Assembly: GCA_028286465.1 (NCBI GenBank)
Contig: JAQBRN010000017.1
Coordinates: 1 to 46,968 of the forward strand
Length of the DNA stretch: 46,968 nucleotides
DNA from: Parcubacteria group bacterium
Lineage (GTDB): Bacteria; Patescibacteriota; Minisyncoccia; Phycocordibacterales; Zambryskibacteraceae
Reading direction: 5' to 3'
Positions within the stretch are counted from its first letter, which is position 1. Each line of letters starts with the position of its first letter. This document shows positions 45,987-46,968 of the stretch, piece by piece. The notes under the pieces are model-generated. The model was not told where the DNA came from and did no database searches. It saw only the letters and a program-made list of their open reading frames with translations. Made by a program: the position numbers and the translations under genes.

Positions 45987-46968
45987 TTATTTTATATGGA
46001 AGCCATTGCTGAATAAGAATCGCTTCACCTTGCTCTCTCCCGTCGGCGCGATGGCGAAGAGGAACGTGCGCGAGACAGTGATGGCCGTGAACATCGATAT
46101 GAGAACGCCGAGTCCGAGCGTCAAAGCGAAGCCCTTCACCGCGCTTGTCCCGAGCCAGAAGAGAACGATAGCCGTAATGATGCTTGATATATTCGAGTCG
46201 CGGATCGAGAGCCACGCTCTCGAGAATCCTTCATGAAGCGCGTCATGAATGGACTTTCCTCTCTTCAATTCCTCCTTGGTGCGCTCGAAGATAAGCACGT
46301 TCGCATCGACGGCCATACCGATGGAAAGGATGAAGCCCGCAAGACCAGCGGCTGTCAGCGTCACCGGAATCATTTTAAAGACGACGAGAGATAGGATGAT
46401 ATACGCACCGAGCGCGACCGAGGCCACGAGGCCCGGAAGCCTGTACCAAAGGATGAGGAAAATGGCGAGAGAGATGAGGCCGATGAGACCCGCCCTCACG
46501 CCGGAGTGGAGTGCTGCTTGTCCGAGGGAGGCGCCGACAGTCTGTGATGTAGCAAGAGCAATAGGCACCGGCAGCGCGCCGTAGTTCAAATTGCGTACGA
46601 GGGTCTTCACCTGATCTGCAGAAGGAACTCCAGTGATCTGTGCCTTGCCTCCAGTGATCTCTCCTTGAATGGTCGGGGCAGAAAGCACTTGTCCGTCGAG
46701 AATGACAGCCAAAGGCTTACCTATATTCTCTTTGGTGATCTTGGCGAAGAGGTCTGCACCTTCCGAAGTGAATTCGAGCCCGACGAGCGGAGCCTGGGTC
46801 TGGGTATTGAATTCGACCGTCGCATGTGAAAGATAGCGACCCGTCAACTCTGCCGGGAAGAAGAGCTGATCAAGGGTCGGCTGAGTGCCTGTGGCGGTAG
46901 CGGCCGCAAGAAGAGCTGGAGCCTCAGGACGCTCAAGGCGGAACTCAAGGGTCGGTGTTTCTCCGATG
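45987..46968 (-). CDS. secD: Protein translocase subunit SecD, partial (5' end beyond window)
   Basis: LAVILDGQVLSAPTIQGEITGGKAQITG; AGFILSIGMAVDANVLIFERTKEELKRGKSIHDALHEGFSRAW; reading frame open to window edge. Confidence 0.96.
   Translation of the reverse strand, partial: IGETPTLEFRLERPEAPALLAAATATGTQPTLDQLFFPAELTGRYLSHATVEFNTQTQAPLVGLEFTSEGADLFAKITKENIGKPLAVILDGQVLSAPTIQGEITGGKAQITGVPSADQVKTLVRNLNYGALPVPIALATSQTVGASLGQAALHSGVRAGLIGLISLAIFLILWYRLPGLVASVALGAYIILSLVVFKMIPVTLTAAGLAGFILSIGMAVDANVLIFERTKEELKRGKSIHDALHEGFSRAWLSIRDSNISSIITAIVLFWLGTSAVKGFALTLGLGVLISMFTAITVSRTFLFAIAPTGESKVKRFLFSNGFHIK

Overview
The window looks like a chromosomal segment of a CPR/Patescibacteria (Parcubacteria/Paceibacteria-like) genome. 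This is inferred from the divergent 16S and the gene complement; no database search was possible. Layout: (1) 0-8 kb, housekeeping genes: partial gatB, obg, a tandem pair of MYG1-family genes, DsbB plus a CPHC thioredoxin-like partner, a VTT-like membrane protein, secA, and a 27-aa Lys-rich ORF missing from the ORF track. (2) 8.2-37 kb, a large surface-glycan locus: Wzy/O-antigen-ligase-TPR, Wzx flippase, many GT4-type glycosyltransferases, about seven SAM methyltransferases, one B12-type radical SAM enzyme, sugar-nucleotide enzymes including gmd / ColD-like / fcl-like, and a deacetylase-like protein with a degraded active site. (3) 37-40 kb, a TraG/VirD4/HerA-like ATPase and a DedA protein. 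(4) 40-43 kb, tRNA-Ile(GAU) and, on the opposite strand, a solitary 16S rRNA unit with promoter, structured leader, a ~27-bp processing stem and a terminator, but no adjacent 23S. (5) 43-47 kb, small membrane proteins, secF and partial secD. The main signal is about translation initiation. The 16S 3' tail after helix 45 carries a ~13-14 nt insertion and a weakened anti-Shine-Dalgarno (CCACCTCAAG instead of TCACCTCCTT). In parallel, many operon-leading genes have a -10-like TANNNT box only 6-9 nt before the start codon, which predicts leaderless mRNAs. The second strongest signal is a gmd-colD-colC-like cluster in which His replaces the PLP lysine, predicting a 3,6-dideoxyhexose (colitose-like) sugar.
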